Below are positions 17,665 through 26,899 of a stretch of 64,000 nt of DNA, in pieces; positions within the stretch are counted from its first letter, which is position 1, and each line of letters opens with the position of its first letter. Source of the stretch: Bradyrhizobium lupini (lineage in GTDB: Bacteria; Pseudomonadota; Alphaproteobacteria; Rhizobiales; Xanthobacteraceae); assembly GCF_040939785.1 (NCBI RefSeq), contig NZ_CP162553.1, positions 6,281,001 to 6,345,000 of the forward strand, given 5' to 3'. The translations under genes and the position numbers were made by a program. The notes beneath the pieces were generated by a model. It did not search any database. It saw only the letters and a list, made by a program, of their open reading frames with translations, and was not told the DNA's origin.

Positions 17665-18606
17665 TCAAAAATTGACCCGCTCGCGCTCGACGACGATGGG
17701 TCGCCGCCGGACCTGGTTGAAGATCGCAACGATGTATTCACCGAGTACGCCGAGGAAGAAGAGTTGCACGCCGCCGAAGAAGAACAGGCCGATAACGATC
17801 GTGGGAATTCCGCGCGGGCCGATGTCGAAGCCCGCGATCTTGAGCAGGAATACGACGAACGCATAGGCGAAGCTCAGCGACGCAATGATCAGCCCGAAGA
17901 AGAACGCCGAGCGCAGCGGTACAGTCGAGAAGCTGATGGCACCGAGTAGGCCTTGGTCGATCAGGCTCGACAGCCGGTTGCGCGATATGCCGTGCTTTCG
18001 AGCCAGCCAGGTGTAGGGCACACCGATCGAGCGGAAGCCGCATTCGAAAGGCATCATCCGCATGAAGGGCTGTACGTCCTCGAACTGCTTCATGGCGTCG
18101 AGCACCTTGCGGTCAACCAGCTGGTAGTCGCCGACGTCGGCCGGATAGTCGACATAGGACATGCGGCTGATCATCTTGTAGTAGAGATGTCGCGCCGTGC
18201 GGCTCAGGAACGGCTCCTCGCGCCGCGCGCGGATGCCGAACACGATCTCGTAGCCTTGCTCCCAATGCTTGACGAATGTCGGGATCAGCGCCGGCGGGTC
18301 CTGCAAATCGGCCGGCATGAACAGCACCGTGGCGTCGCCGGTCGAGGCCAGCACGCCGTTGTAGGTGTTCCTCAACACGCCGAAATTTCGGGAGTTCACG
18401 ATGACCTTGACCGAGGGGTCCTGGGCCGCGATCTCCTTCAGGATCTCCACGGTCCGGTCGGACGAGGCGTTGTCGCAGAAGATGTGCTCGCGCTCATAGC
18501 CCGGCAGTTCCCGATCGAAGATGTCCTTGACCGCCGCGTAGCACTCACGGATCCCCGCCTCCTCGTTGTAGCAGGGGGTCACAAGGCTGATCTTCTTCGG
18601 CATCAA
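17665..18606 (-). CDS. GtrB/DPM1-like family 2 glycosyltransferase
   Basis: This 313-residue protein starts KKISLVTPCYNEEAGI, a GT-2 (GT-A fold) signature, and has ADLQDPP (metal-binding aspartates), RNFGVLRN and FGIRARREEPFLSR, as in polyprenyl-phosphate glycosyltransferases. Two hydrophobic helices follow at the C-terminus (about 232-255 and 268-290). It probably moves a sugar from a nucleotide donor to polyprenyl phosphate in the inner membrane, feeding the GT-C-like proteins encoded downstream. Tandem ATG codons at 18606 and 18603 are both possible starts. It is the first gene of the long minus-strand run ending at 6045 and is divergent from rfbF. Confidence 0.88.
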   Translation of the reverse strand: MMPKKISLVTPCYNEEAGIRECYAAVKDIFDRELPGYEREHIFCDNASSDRTVEILKEIAAQDPSVKVIVNSRNFGVLRNTYNGVLASTGDATVLFMPADLQDPPALIPTFVKHWEQGYEIVFGIRARREEPFLSRTARHLYYKMISRMSYVDYPADVGDYQLVDRKVLDAMKQFEDVQPFMRMMPFECGFRSIGVPYTWLARKHGISRNRLSSLIDQGLLGAISFSTVPLRSAFFFGLIIASLSFAYAFVVFLLKIAGFDIGPRGIPTIVIGLFFFGGVQLFFLGVLGEYIVAIFNQVRRRPIVVERERVNF

Positions 18607-18784
18607 TCCTCCAGGACGTCCATCGAGGGAGATCAGTCACCCGCGGGTCTAAATCAGGCGGATGGCCGCCGCCCGAGGCGGTTGGCGCCCCGAAGGTGGG
18701 GTTGCCATCTCTGAAGCGTTTCTTTAGCAGGTAGGCTGACAACTTCAACCGCTGCTAAAGCGGGGTCATAGATGCCTGATCCTG

Positions 18785-18812
18785 TTGACAAGACTGGGCT
18801 AATCGTTCTGAT
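18785..18812 (+). promoter_or_regulatory. Possible sigma-70-type promoter upstream of rfbF
   Basis: A perfect TTGACA at 18785-18790 is followed after 16 bases by TCTGAT (18807-18812, four of six matches to TATAAT), about 30 bases before the rfbF ATG at 18842. The site lies in the divergent region 18607-18841. This is a consensus match only. Confidence 0.35.
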
Positions 18813-18841
18813 GTGACGTTTCCTGCTGGACGGGTGTGAGC

Positions 18842-19612
18842 ATGAAGGCAGTGATTTTGGCGGGCGGGTTCGGCACTCGCATCACCGAAGAGAGCCACGT
18901 CAAGCCGAAACCCATGATCGAGATCGGCGGCAAGCCGGTCCTGTGGCACATCATGAAGATCTTCTCGTCCCACGGCATCGACGAGTTCATCATCTGCTGC
19001 GGCTACAAATCGTACGTCATCAAGGAGTATTTTGCGAACTACTTCCTGCATATGGCCGATGTGACGTTCGACCTCGCCAACAATTCGATGGAAGTTCACA
19101 ACAAGTTCGCCGAGCACTGGAAGGTGACGCTGGTCGATACCGGCCTCAACACCATGACCGGCGGACGGCTCAGGCGCATCAAGGACTATGTCGGCAACGA
19201 GACCTTCTGCATGACCTATGGCGATGGCCTCGCGGACGTCGATATCGGCGCGCTCCGGGCGTTCCATTGCGCCCACGGGCGTCACGCGACGGTCACCGCC
19301 ATTCAGCCGCCGGCGCGATTCGGTGCGCTCGACATCGACGACGACGTCGTTCAGCATTTCGAGGAAAAGCCGCGCGGGGACGGCCGCTGGATCAACGGCG
19401 GCTTCTTCGTTCTGGGGCCGGCGATCTTCGACTATCTCGGCGACGATGCGACGATCTGGGAGCAGGAGCCGCTCAAGCGCTTGTCGCAAGACGGCCAGCT
19501 TGCCGCCTACCGCCACGCCGGTTTCTGGGAGGCGATGGACACGCTACGGGACAAGCTGCATCTGGAGCAACTCTGGGACAGCGGGCGGGCGCCCTGGAAG
19601 CGTTGGCCATGA
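18842..19612 (+). CDS. rfbF: Glucose-1-phosphate cytidylyltransferase
   Basis: This 256-residue protein starts [19 protein letters not shown] and contains [17 protein letters not shown] and [14 protein letters not shown], which together are diagnostic of RfbF-type glucose-1-phosphate cytidylyltransferases. It makes CDP-glucose from CTP and glucose-1-phosphate. ATG 18842 is preferred over an in-frame GTG two codons earlier because it gives the family N-terminus. Its stop overlaps the start of rfbG (ATGA at 19609-19612), so the two are coupled. It opens a four-gene plus-strand operon for a CDP-linked deoxysugar. Confidence 0.95.
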   Translation: MKAVILAGGFGTRITEESHVKPKPMIEIGGKPVLWHIMKIFSSHGIDEFIICCGYKSYVIKEYFANYFLHMADVTFDLANNSMEVHNKFAEHWKVTLVDTGLNTMTGGRLRRIKDYVGNETFCMTYGDGLADVDIGALRAFHCAHGRHATVTAIQPPARFGALDIDDDVVQHFEEKPRGDGRWINGGFFVLGPAIFDYLGDDATIWEQEPLKRLSQDGQLAAYRHAGFWEAMDTLRDKLHLEQLWDSGRAPWKRWP

Positions 19613-20670
19613 ACGCCGGTTTCTGGACAGGCAAGCGCGTTCTCGTCACCGGCCATACCGGCTTCAAGGGCGGCTGGCTGGTCGCGTGGCTGCGCCATCT
19701 CGGCGCCGAGGTCGCAGGCCTTGCGCTGCCGCCGGCGACGACGCCCAATCTGTACGAACTGGCGCATACCAGGCAAGACATCGTGTCGATTTTCGCCGAC
19801 ATCCGCGATCCCGCTGCTGTCAAGGCGGCGTTCGAGCGGTTCCAGCCCGAAATCGTGTTCCATATGGCGGCGCAGGCCATCGTGCGTGCGTCCTATGAGG
19901 ACCCGGTTGGTACTTACGCGACCAACGTGATGGGCACCGTGCATGTGTTCGAGGCGGTGCGGAGTTCCGGCGTGCGCGTGCTGGTCAACGTCACGAGCGA
20001 CAAATGCTACGCCAACAGGGAATGGGTCTGGGGCTACCGCGAAACGGATCCGCTCGGCGGCAAGGATCCTTACTCCAGCAGCAAGGCCTGTGCGGAACTG
20101 GTTACGGCGGCTTACCGGTCGTCGTTTTTCAGTGGACCAAGCCGGATCGGGTTTGCTAGCGCCCGCGCTGGCAACGTCATCGGCGGCGGCGACTGGGCTC
20201 AGGACCGCCTCATCCCCGACGTAATTGCGGCGATTCGCAGCCAGCAGCCGGTGCCGGTCCGGAATCCCGAGGCGGTACGGCCGTGGCAGCACGTGCTCGA
20301 GCCGTTGTCGGGCTATCTCTTGCTCGCCGAGCATCTGTGGCGGGACCCGGCCGCCTTCTCCAGTGAATGGAATTTCGGTCCCGACGCCGACAGTGTGCGC
20401 ACCGTTCGCTGGCTGGTCGACCGCCTGGCCGTGCTGTGGGGTGTTCCGCCTCAGCAGATGCCGCAGCCGGGCCAGCATCCGCATGAGGCGCGGCTGTTGT
20501 CGCTCGACAGTTCCAAGGCGCGGGCCCTGCTCGGCTGGGCGCCGCGGTGGGGCCTCGATCGTGCCGCCTCCGCCGTGGTGGAATGGTACAAGGCTTTCGA
20601 GCAAGGCATAGCGGTCAGGCCGGTGATGGTTGACCAGATCGATGCTTTCATGAACACACAACGCGACTAG
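19609..20670 (+). CDS. rfbG: CDP-glucose 4,6-dehydratase
   Basis: Starting at the overlapping ATG 19609 this is 353 residues, the usual RfbG length. It has [14 protein letters not shown] (NAD-binding GxxGxxG), the active-site [18 protein letters not shown] (Tyr-x3-Lys) and the [14 protein letters not shown] segment characteristic of CDP-glucose 4,6-dehydratase. The reaction gives CDP-4-keto-6-deoxyglucose. In the usual 3,6-dideoxyhexose route RfbH comes next, but no RfbH-like gene follows; a C-methyltransferase gene does. Confidence 0.95.
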   Translation: MNAGFWTGKRVLVTGHTGFKGGWLVAWLRHLGAEVAGLALPPATTPNLYELAHTRQDIVSIFADIRDPAAVKAAFERFQPEIVFHMAAQAIVRASYEDPVGTYATNVMGTVHVFEAVRSSGVRVLVNVTSDKCYANREWVWGYRETDPLGGKDPYSSSKACAELVTAAYRSSFFSGPSRIGFASARAGNVIGGGDWAQDRLIPDVIAAIRSQQPVPVRNPEAVRPWQHVLEPLSGYLLLAEHLWRDPAAFSSEWNFGPDADSVRTVRWLVDRLAVLWGVPPQQMPQPGQHPHEARLLSLDSSKARALLGWAPRWGLDRAASAVVEWYKAFEQGIAVRPVMVDQIDAFMNTQRD

Positions 20671-20715
20671 CTGAATTTCTCCGGCCCGAGCGGGCCGCAA
20701 ACCGGATCCAATATC

Positions 20716-21957
20716 ATGGCGACCACGTCGACGAGACCGCTCACCGAGATCAAAGGCTGCGAAGTCTGCGGCAACGACAAGCTGGTGCCGGTGCTCGACC
20801 TCGGCCTGCACCCGCTGTGCGACGATCTGGTGACGGTCGGTGATCCGCGCCAGTGCCGCGAATATCCGATTCTGATCGATTTCTGTCCGATCTGCGCCAC
20901 CGGCCACCAGCGCTTCCAGGTCCCGAAAGAGGATTTGTTCCCGAAAGACTATCACTATCGCTCGCGCTTCACCGCCGACGTACTCTCCGGGATGAAGAGC
21001 CTGGTGGCGACCTGCGCGGAGCGAATGGGGGCATTGACGGGCAAGGCGGTCCTCGACATCGGCTGCAATGACGGCAGCCTGCTCGACTTCTTCCGCGAGG
21101 CCGGCGCGAAGACGGCCGGCATCGAGCCGACCGGTGCTGCCCGGGACGCCGCTGCGAAAGGCCATTTCGTGGTGCAGAACTATCTCGGCGCGGAGACCGC
21201 GGCCGAGATCCGTCGCGGCGTCGGCACGCCCGACATTATCACGTTCACCAACGTGTTCGCCCATATCGAAAATCTGAACGGCGTGCTCGCGGCGCTGAAG
21301 ACGCTGCTCGGCCCGAATACGGTGATCGTGATCGAGAATCATTATCTCGGCGCGGTGCTCGATCGGCATCAGTTCGACACTTTCTATCATGAGCACCCAC
21401 GCACCTATTCGTACAAGTCGTTCAGCTTCATCGCGAAGTCACTCGGCCTCGACATCGTCGATGTCGAGTTTCCCGCGCGCTATGGCGGCAACATCCGCGT
21501 CATCCTCGGACACTCAGCAAATAGCGATGCCGTGGCTGCCGACGTCATTGCGCGCGAGAACAATTTCGTGGCCGAGTTCGGCAAGCTCGCGCGCGACGTC
21601 GAGCTCTGGACGGCGCGCAAGGGCGAAGAGTTGAGGAAGATCATCGCGACGCACGGCCCTATCAGAGCCAAGGCGTTTCCGGGCCGCGCGGCCATCCTGG
21701 TCAAGCTGCTCCGCTTGACGGAAAAGGAGATCATCGCCGTCCACGAGAAACCCGGTTCGATCAAGATTGGGCATTATGTGCCGGGCACGCGCATTCCGAT
21801 CGTGTCCGACGACGAATTGTTCGCGCATGGTGACCAGGGCAAGCCGCTGCTCAATCTCGCCTGGCACATCTCGCGAGAGATCCGCCAGTATCTGTCCGAC
21901 AACGGCTACAAGGGGCAGGTGATTGACGTGCTCGGCGCCGACGATTTCCATGCTTGA
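20716..21957 (+). CDS. Sugar C-methyltransferase, SAM-dependent (TylC3/NovU-type)
   Basis: This 413-residue protein has the three parts of the NDP-sugar C-methyltransferase family: an N-terminal zinc-binding section (CEVCGN near residues 15-20 and CPIC near 58-61), a central Rossmann methyltransferase domain with VLDIGCNDGSLLDFF, and a C-terminal domain from about residue 250. The stretch DTFYHEHPRTYS holds the conserved Tyr-His-Glu-His of the active site. Members methylate a ring carbon next to a 4-keto group (C3 or C5). Placed directly after rfbG it probably acts on CDP-4-keto-6-deoxyglucose to form a branched sugar. The next gene overlaps its 3' end by 8 bp. Confidence 0.88.
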   Translation: MATTSTRPLTEIKGCEVCGNDKLVPVLDLGLHPLCDDLVTVGDPRQCREYPILIDFCPICATGHQRFQVPKEDLFPKDYHYRSRFTADVLSGMKSLVATCAERMGALTGKAVLDIGCNDGSLLDFFREAGAKTAGIEPTGAARDAAAKGHFVVQNYLGAETAAEIRRGVGTPDIITFTNVFAHIENLNGVLAALKTLLGPNTVIVIENHYLGAVLDRHQFDTFYHEHPRTYSYKSFSFIAKSLGLDIVDVEFPARYGGNIRVILGHSANSDAVAADVIARENNFVAEFGKLARDVELWTARKGEELRKIIATHGPIRAKAFPGRAAILVKLLRLTEKEIIAVHEKPGSIKIGHYVPGTRIPIVSDDELFAHGDQGKPLLNLAWHISREIRQYLSDNGYKGQVIDVLGADDFHA

Positions 21958-22882
21958 GGCACCCGTCTTCACGATCCTCGGATCGGGTTTCGGAATGTAC
22001 GGATATCTGCCTGCGCTGATCGAGTGCGGCATGAGAGTGGCACTGCCCGAGCGTTATCGAACGGTCGTCGCAGAACGCAGCGAGCTGTCCCAGTACATGC
22101 CGCAAATCATCTGGTGCGAAAGCATGGACGGGGCCCTGGAACAAGCATACGGAGCCGTCGTCGCGCTTCGCCCGGCCGATCAGGCCGCGTGGATTCCGCG
22201 CCTTGCCCGCATGCCCAATCTCCGCGACCTCATCCTGGAAAAGCCGGTCGCGCCCTCACCGCAAATGGCGGCCGAGCTCCTGGAGGTTCTTGATCGCTTC
22301 GGCAAGCGTTACCGCGTAGGCTATACATTCCGCTTTCTACCCTGGGCCAAGCTTCTGCGTTCGGCGCTCGCAGAAAGACCTGAAAGGGTCTCAGTGAACT
22401 GGAGCTTTTTGGCGCATCACTATCGCGCCAATCTGCAAAACTGGAAGCGCTTCGATGTTAGTGGAGGCGGGGCGCTGCGCTTCTACGGCATCCACCTAAT
22501 TGCGTTGCTTGCCGAACTTGGCTACGGCGACGTCTTGACCTCGGCGGCGTGGGGGCCTTCAGACGCGGAAACAGCGGAGTGGGAAGCAACCTTTGGCGGA
22601 GAGGCTTTGTGTCCCTTCGGATTGAAAATTGACACGCGCGCCAGCGAACCCTCGTTCACGATCACCGTCCGGCGGCGGGATCGAGAAGACGAGTGTATTG
22701 TAGAACAGTCGGATCCATTCTCATCAATCCGACCAAGCATCTCGAATGGTCGAGATCCGCGCGTCGATGTTCTCGGCCGGCTGTGCCACTCGTTCGATGA
22801 GGCGGATATGCCCAACGCAAAGCGTCAGCAGGCAATCATCGGCCTCTGGGCGGGCGTTGAGAAGAAATCGGAGCGCCGTTAG
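21950..22882 (+). CDS. Gfo/Idh-like NAD(P)-dependent sugar oxidoreductase
   Basis: The start ATG 21950 overlaps the end of the methyltransferase gene by 8 bp and gives 310 residues; a frame extension to 21923 would lie inside that gene. FTILGSGFGMYGYLPAL resembles the N-terminal nucleotide-binding strand, LEKPVAPS keeps the EKP lysine motif, and GGGALRFYGIHLIALLAELG matches the second Gfo/Idh/MocA motif (GGG...H). It would reduce the keto group of the C-methylated CDP-sugar, completing the precursor. Family match is weaker than for the gene at 3285, so the role rests partly on operon position. Its stop overlaps that of the convergent membrane-protein gene. Confidence 0.7.
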   Translation: MLEAPVFTILGSGFGMYGYLPALIECGMRVALPERYRTVVAERSELSQYMPQIIWCESMDGALEQAYGAVVALRPADQAAWIPRLARMPNLRDLILEKPVAPSPQMAAELLEVLDRFGKRYRVGYTFRFLPWAKLLRSALAERPERVSVNWSFLAHHYRANLQNWKRFDVSGGGALRFYGIHLIALLAELGYGDVLTSAAWGPSDAETAEWEATFGGEALCPFGLKIDTRASEPSFTITVRRRDREDECIVEQSDPFSSIRPSISNGRDPRVDVLGRLCHSFDEADMPNAKRQQAIIGLWAGVEKKSERR

Positions 22883-24231
22883 CGGGCTTGCTGGATTTTC
22901 AAAGCATCTTGACGAGCAAGCTCCCAAATATCGGCGTCGACCTGATGGTTTTGCACATCGGGATATGGAGCATAGGATTTTTCCACCACTTCCAGCGCAG
23001 AGCCAGGCATCAGGATTAGTGTCCGGTAGGCCTCGTAGCTCCAGCTCAACCAGAGAGAGAAGATGATGGAGGTTGCGGCCAGGCGCGATCGCGTCGAGCG
23101 CCCAATCTCACAAGCGCAAATGACCAACAGCGTTCCGTAAGCATACGCTGGCAGCGCAAGATGGCGGTCGCGCGCGTAGGAATATGAAAAAACGGTGCCT
23201 CCCAGAATCATTATCAGGATTACCACTAGCCAAATTGGAAGATTTCGCTGTCGCTTCCAGACGACTAGACCAATGACAATCAAGATGGTTGAGGCCGTAT
23301 GTAGAAGAGCGTGATAAGTCACGTGAGAAATGATTATGCCCCACTGCGTCGCACGGAATAGCAAGGCCCCCAGTTGCGCAGCCACGTTGTAGACGTAGAG
23401 ATTGTAGACGGCATTCCCCGGAAACGTCGCCTGCCTCTCTGCTTGCGAGAGGTAATCGAAGAGGTAGCCGACCGACTCGTTGACGCCGCCAGCTCCGATC
23501 GACGGCCCCAGCACCAGCGCGCGGAACAGCAGATAAACGGCTATAATACCACCAAAGACCACTGTCGCGCGCATGGGCAAGCTTCGCAAAAAATAAAGAT
23601 AGAACGCTCCGAGTGCCAGGCCATTCTCTTTCGACAGCAACGCCACCGCAAAAGCCATTGCGCAAAGCGTTAGCTTGACGCTGTGTGACCTCTCGGACAG
23701 GACCACGGTCAAGCTGGCGGCAAAACTAATGACTACGATGACGTGAGGCAGCTCGCTAATCCAGACGATGGAGCCCGTAAGAAAAGGGGAGCCGAGGCTG
23801 AAGCTAACCAGCAGCAGCGAAGCCTCCCACGGTAAGCGCAGTTTTCGGAAGCTAAGATAGCCGAGCCACATCAGAAGCAGAAAGCATCCGAATTGCACGG
23901 CCCGATAGCCGGCGCGCTCCATGCCGAAAATTGCGTAGAGGCTCTTTAGGAATATTTCGGCGACTGGCCGGTAGAATGGGCTTGATAGCATCCACGCCGC
24001 CGACAAAGGCAGTTCTAAAAAGCTTTGATGCCTCAGCTTGGTGAACCAGATGAGGTCATCGTTGGGCTCGAAAGGCTGCTTCATCATGGTATTGAGCAAC
24101 AGCCAGGTGAGTCCGATGGTACCGACGGCCATGATGGCAAGCAGCACCGAGCGAAGATTTATTTGCTCTGGGAAGCTAGGCAACTGCGGCCTTACCATAT
24201 CAATTCTACCACCCACGGCCTTCTCGGTCAT
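22879..24231 (-). CDS. Polytopic membrane protein, GT-C-like glycosyltransferase
   Basis: The start MTEKAVGGRIDMV at 24231 is favoured (450 residues); the frame is open to 24351 but the extra sequence looks non-coding. About ten helices follow, starting with SVLLAIMAVGTIGLTWLLL, then QPFEPNDDLIWF, an acidic Asn-Asp-Asp loop after the first helix as in GT-C enzymes, and FYRPVAEIFLKSLY. This pattern resembles glycosyltransferases that act on lipid-linked sugars. It is the last gene of the minus-strand operon starting near 33266; its stop overlaps that of the plus-strand Gfo/Idh-like gene. Substrate unknown. Confidence 0.6.
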   Translation of the reverse strand: MTEKAVGGRIDMVRPQLPSFPEQINLRSVLLAIMAVGTIGLTWLLLNTMMKQPFEPNDDLIWFTKLRHQSFLELPLSAAWMLSSPFYRPVAEIFLKSLYAIFGMERAGYRAVQFGCFLLLMWLGYLSFRKLRLPWEASLLLVSFSLGSPFLTGSIVWISELPHVIVVISFAASLTVVLSERSHSVKLTLCAMAFAVALLSKENGLALGAFYLYFLRSLPMRATVVFGGIIAVYLLFRALVLGPSIGAGGVNESVGYLFDYLSQAERQATFPGNAVYNLYVYNVAAQLGALLFRATQWGIIISHVTYHALLHTASTILIVIGLVVWKRQRNLPIWLVVILIMILGGTVFSYSYARDRHLALPAYAYGTLLVICACEIGRSTRSRLAATSIIFSLWLSWSYEAYRTLILMPGSALEVVEKSYAPYPDVQNHQVDADIWELARQDALKIQQAR

Positions 24232-24316
24232 CCTCACAACCCTTCGTAGGAACGCAATCCGGATCTTTAGTAAAGGTTCTCGGCCGAGTCGATTGCTGTT
24301 CTCGGAGTGTTCCGAA

Positions 24317-26003
24317 TTAGCCTGGGATGCAACAGGGCCCGAAGCAGCCACCTGTCAGCAGCGAGGCGCTTTTTTCCATTCGTATCAGTGAATCAGTTGG
24401 TGTTGCGGCAGAACCAAACGACTGTCGGACGGCTTCAAAAAGTGTCGGGGGGCGGCGATTGGCCAGAAGCCTCACCGTCTCGATGGATCCGTTTGCGACG
24501 AAACCTCCGAAACCATATTGCGGTTGGGAACGGTGGCTCTCGCAAAGACTCGTAAGCGCCGAGACCACGGCCGGAACAACGGAAGCAGCAAAGTTGTCGG
24601 TCGCGGGATCGAGGACCTCCCGATTCTGAGATTGCAAGGTTGGGCCCGCTTTTCCCCCCGTTCACGAGAAAGGACAATTCATAGAAAGGAAAAAATCGGC
24701 CAAGCGCGCGGTATTCGCGATCGTCCTCCAAGACCAGCATCATTGTTCCCGCTACGGAGGGATGCTGCTTGAAGGCCTCGAGTAGTGCACTGGTCTCCCG
24801 CGCATCTCGGATGAGGCCCTGAGCGAAGGACATGTCGAGCAGCAGGAACGCCGCGCCGATTACGCTGGCGGCCCTCCACAAGAAGCGGCCTGGGGCAATT
24901 AGGCGCAGCAGAGCGACAATAGCGAAGCCGCTTGTCAGCATTAACGTCGTCTGGTGGCGCGTTTCCCACAACCCGCTGAAGCGCGGTGGCTGACCGACCA
25001 TCACATACGGAAACAGGGCACACACCCCGAGCGCTGCCGCGGCGCCCAGTGTCAGGGCTGCGGCAAGTCGCGATTGGCTATCCGGCTGATCGTCTGCGGA
25101 CGCCAGCGACAGACGAAGAAGCCTGGCCATAATGGTAAAGATTGCGATCGTGATCGCGGCGGCGATAATTAGGTCCGGCAGGTCGGCCTCGTTTGGGACG
25201 AGCTTACCCGCATCCCGGAGCTGATCGATGAACGTGAGGACAACTTGCTTGAGACCGGCCGGGACGCTCATCCTGAACTTGTTGTAGTTCGCATAAAGCC
25301 CGTAGCTCGGCTCAAACATTTGTTTTGCCGGCCAGTAGATGAAGGGCAGCAGGAGCAACTCGCTACGCGCCATCACAGCACGCACTGTTGCGCTAGCACG
25401 TCTCTGAAGAAAAAGATTGTCGCTGCTCCTCCGCCATCCGTGCAGCGCGACAATCGCCGGAGCGACCCATGCCAGTACCAAGAACGAATTGGTCGAGAAC
25501 GCCATCACCAGGAGGATGATGATCGCTAGGCGCCGTAGAACGAAGGAGCGACTAAGATCCAGCTGTAGGAGAAGTAACGCGAGCAAGAAAAAGAAGCTTG
25601 AGAAGGCGTAAGGGATGGTCGACAGGATGAAACGGGCCTGGTTAAGCGGCACCAGTCCTGTCAGGAGTGCCGCCCAGAACGCATCGGCTGCCGCCCACTG
25701 CGTAGTTCGCCGGATGATGGTGTAGACCATGGGCGGCACCGAACAGGATAAGACCAGCGCCGCGGTCGTCCAAACGCGCGGCTCGCCGAGCGCGGCAAAG
25801 GGAGCCGCCAAGAAGTATTGCTCGCGCCGTCCCATCTGCTTGAAAAACTCCCAAAACGCTCCAGTTTCAGAGTAGGAGAGGAGAACCCAATCGTCCCAAA
25901 GTGCCTGATTGATCACGATCACTGGTCCCCAGGCGGCAATTGCTGCCATGACCAGTAACACTTGGTATTTGAAGTCGCGCACGCCTTGAGTTCCGATGTT
26001 CAT
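24317..26003 (-). pseudogene. GT-C-like membrane protein with 3' frameshift at a homopolymer
   Basis: The main frame (24435-26003) encodes about ten helices from MNIGTQGVRDFKYQVLL, with ALWDDWVLLS in the first loop, and resembles the protein at 15859-17646. After FLVNGGKSGP (about 24645) it becomes arginine-rich and non-hydrophobic, while the next frame reads LQSQNREVLDPATDNFAASV and further plausible sequence down to 24317. The switch coincides with a run of six C and four T on the plus strand (24650-24659); losing one base there joins the frames into about 560 residues. Homopolymer slippage, real or technical, is the simplest cause. Function as a lipid-linked-sugar glycosyltransferase is inferred from topology. 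Confidence 0.65.
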
Positions 26004-26046
26004 CTAGTTGATCGCACGGATTGCCTAATGAGGGGACAGCGACACC

Positions 26047-26886
26047 TCACCACACGCTTCTGCCGCCATCCATGATCAAGTTCTGACCAGTCATGTAGCT
26101 CGATGCGTCCGAGCAGAGGAACTGCACAGCGGAGCGGTATTCGTGGACCTCGGCCATGCGCCCCATGGGGATCAGGCGGGTCAGCCGATCGACGAAGGCG
26201 GGGTCCTGGTTGTTGAAAACACCGCCTGGCGAGATCGCGTTGACGCGCACGCCGTGATCGGCCCAGTAGGTCGCCAGATATTTCGTCAGCCCGATCAAGC
26301 CGTGCTTGATGACCGAGTAGGTCACGGGTTTCACCGGCTGTTCTTCTTCGCGCGTCACTTCTGGCTGGCGATAGAGCCGCTGATCCGGCGCGATCACGCC
26401 GAGATCGGAGGCGATGTTGAGGATCACGCCGCGCCCGTGTTTGGCCATGTCGCCGCCGAACACCTGCGCGCACAGCATCGCGCCGGTCAGGCCGACGGCG
26501 ATCTCGGTCTGCCATTGCGGCACCGGGAACGCCTCGAAGCGCGAGGAGTGCATGACACCCGGAGTCGATGTCACCTTCGGGTCGATGGCGGCGTTGTTGA
26601 CGAGGATGTCGATGGTGATGCCGCGGCCTGCGAGCTGCTCGTTGGCAGCACGCACCGAGTCGAGCGAGGTGACGTCGATCGCAAGCGCGATCAGATCGGC
26701 TGCAGCGTCGTTCTGCTTCAGCGCGGCGACGGCGGCCTCGGCCTGCGTCAAGCCAACATCGGTGACGACCACGCGCGCGCCGGCTTCGCTGAGCGCCGCA
26801 ACATGCTGCTTGCCCAACAGGCCGCCAGCGCCGGTCACGAGCGCGGTCCGTTCGGTCAAGTCGTAGCGGGAGGAGGGGGTTGCCAT
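26047..26886 (-). CDS. PtmA-like SDR oxidoreductase, second copy
   Basis: This 279-residue SDR starts MATPSSRYDLTERTALVTGAGGLLG, here noted as TALVTGAGGLLGKQHVA for the nucleotide motif, with NNAAIDP and the catalytic YSVIK. It shares VIAPDQRLY, LATYWADHGVRVNAISPGGV and the ending MDGGRSVW with the SDR at 1752-2573, so the two are paralogues of the PtmA type. The replacement of the usual small residues in YxxxK by bulky ones is tolerated in the family. It is separated by 13 bp from the next SDR in the operon. It may act on a hexose or nonulosonate precursor; the exact step is unknown. Confidence 0.85.
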   Translation of the reverse strand: MATPSSRYDLTERTALVTGAGGLLGKQHVAALSEAGARVVVTDVGLTQAEAAVAALKQNDAAADLIALAIDVTSLDSVRAANEQLAGRGITIDILVNNAAIDPKVTSTPGVMHSSRFEAFPVPQWQTEIAVGLTGAMLCAQVFGGDMAKHGRGVILNIASDLGVIAPDQRLYRQPEVTREEEQPVKPVTYSVIKHGLIGLTKYLATYWADHGVRVNAISPGGVFNNQDPAFVDRLTRLIPMGRMAEVHEYRSAVQFLCSDASSYMTGQNLIMDGGRSVW

Positions 26887-26899
26887 CGAAGGCTCCTGT

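Noticed and set aside
18943..19608. Long open frame running upstream of the rfbG start
   Set aside because: It lies within rfbF in another frame and is arginine-rich; the overlapping ATG at 19609 gives the correct RfbG N-terminus.
19507..21396. 629-codon minus-strand open frame
   Set aside because: It is antisense to rfbG and the C-methyltransferase gene, with His/Arg-rich sequence and no motif; a GC-bias artefact.
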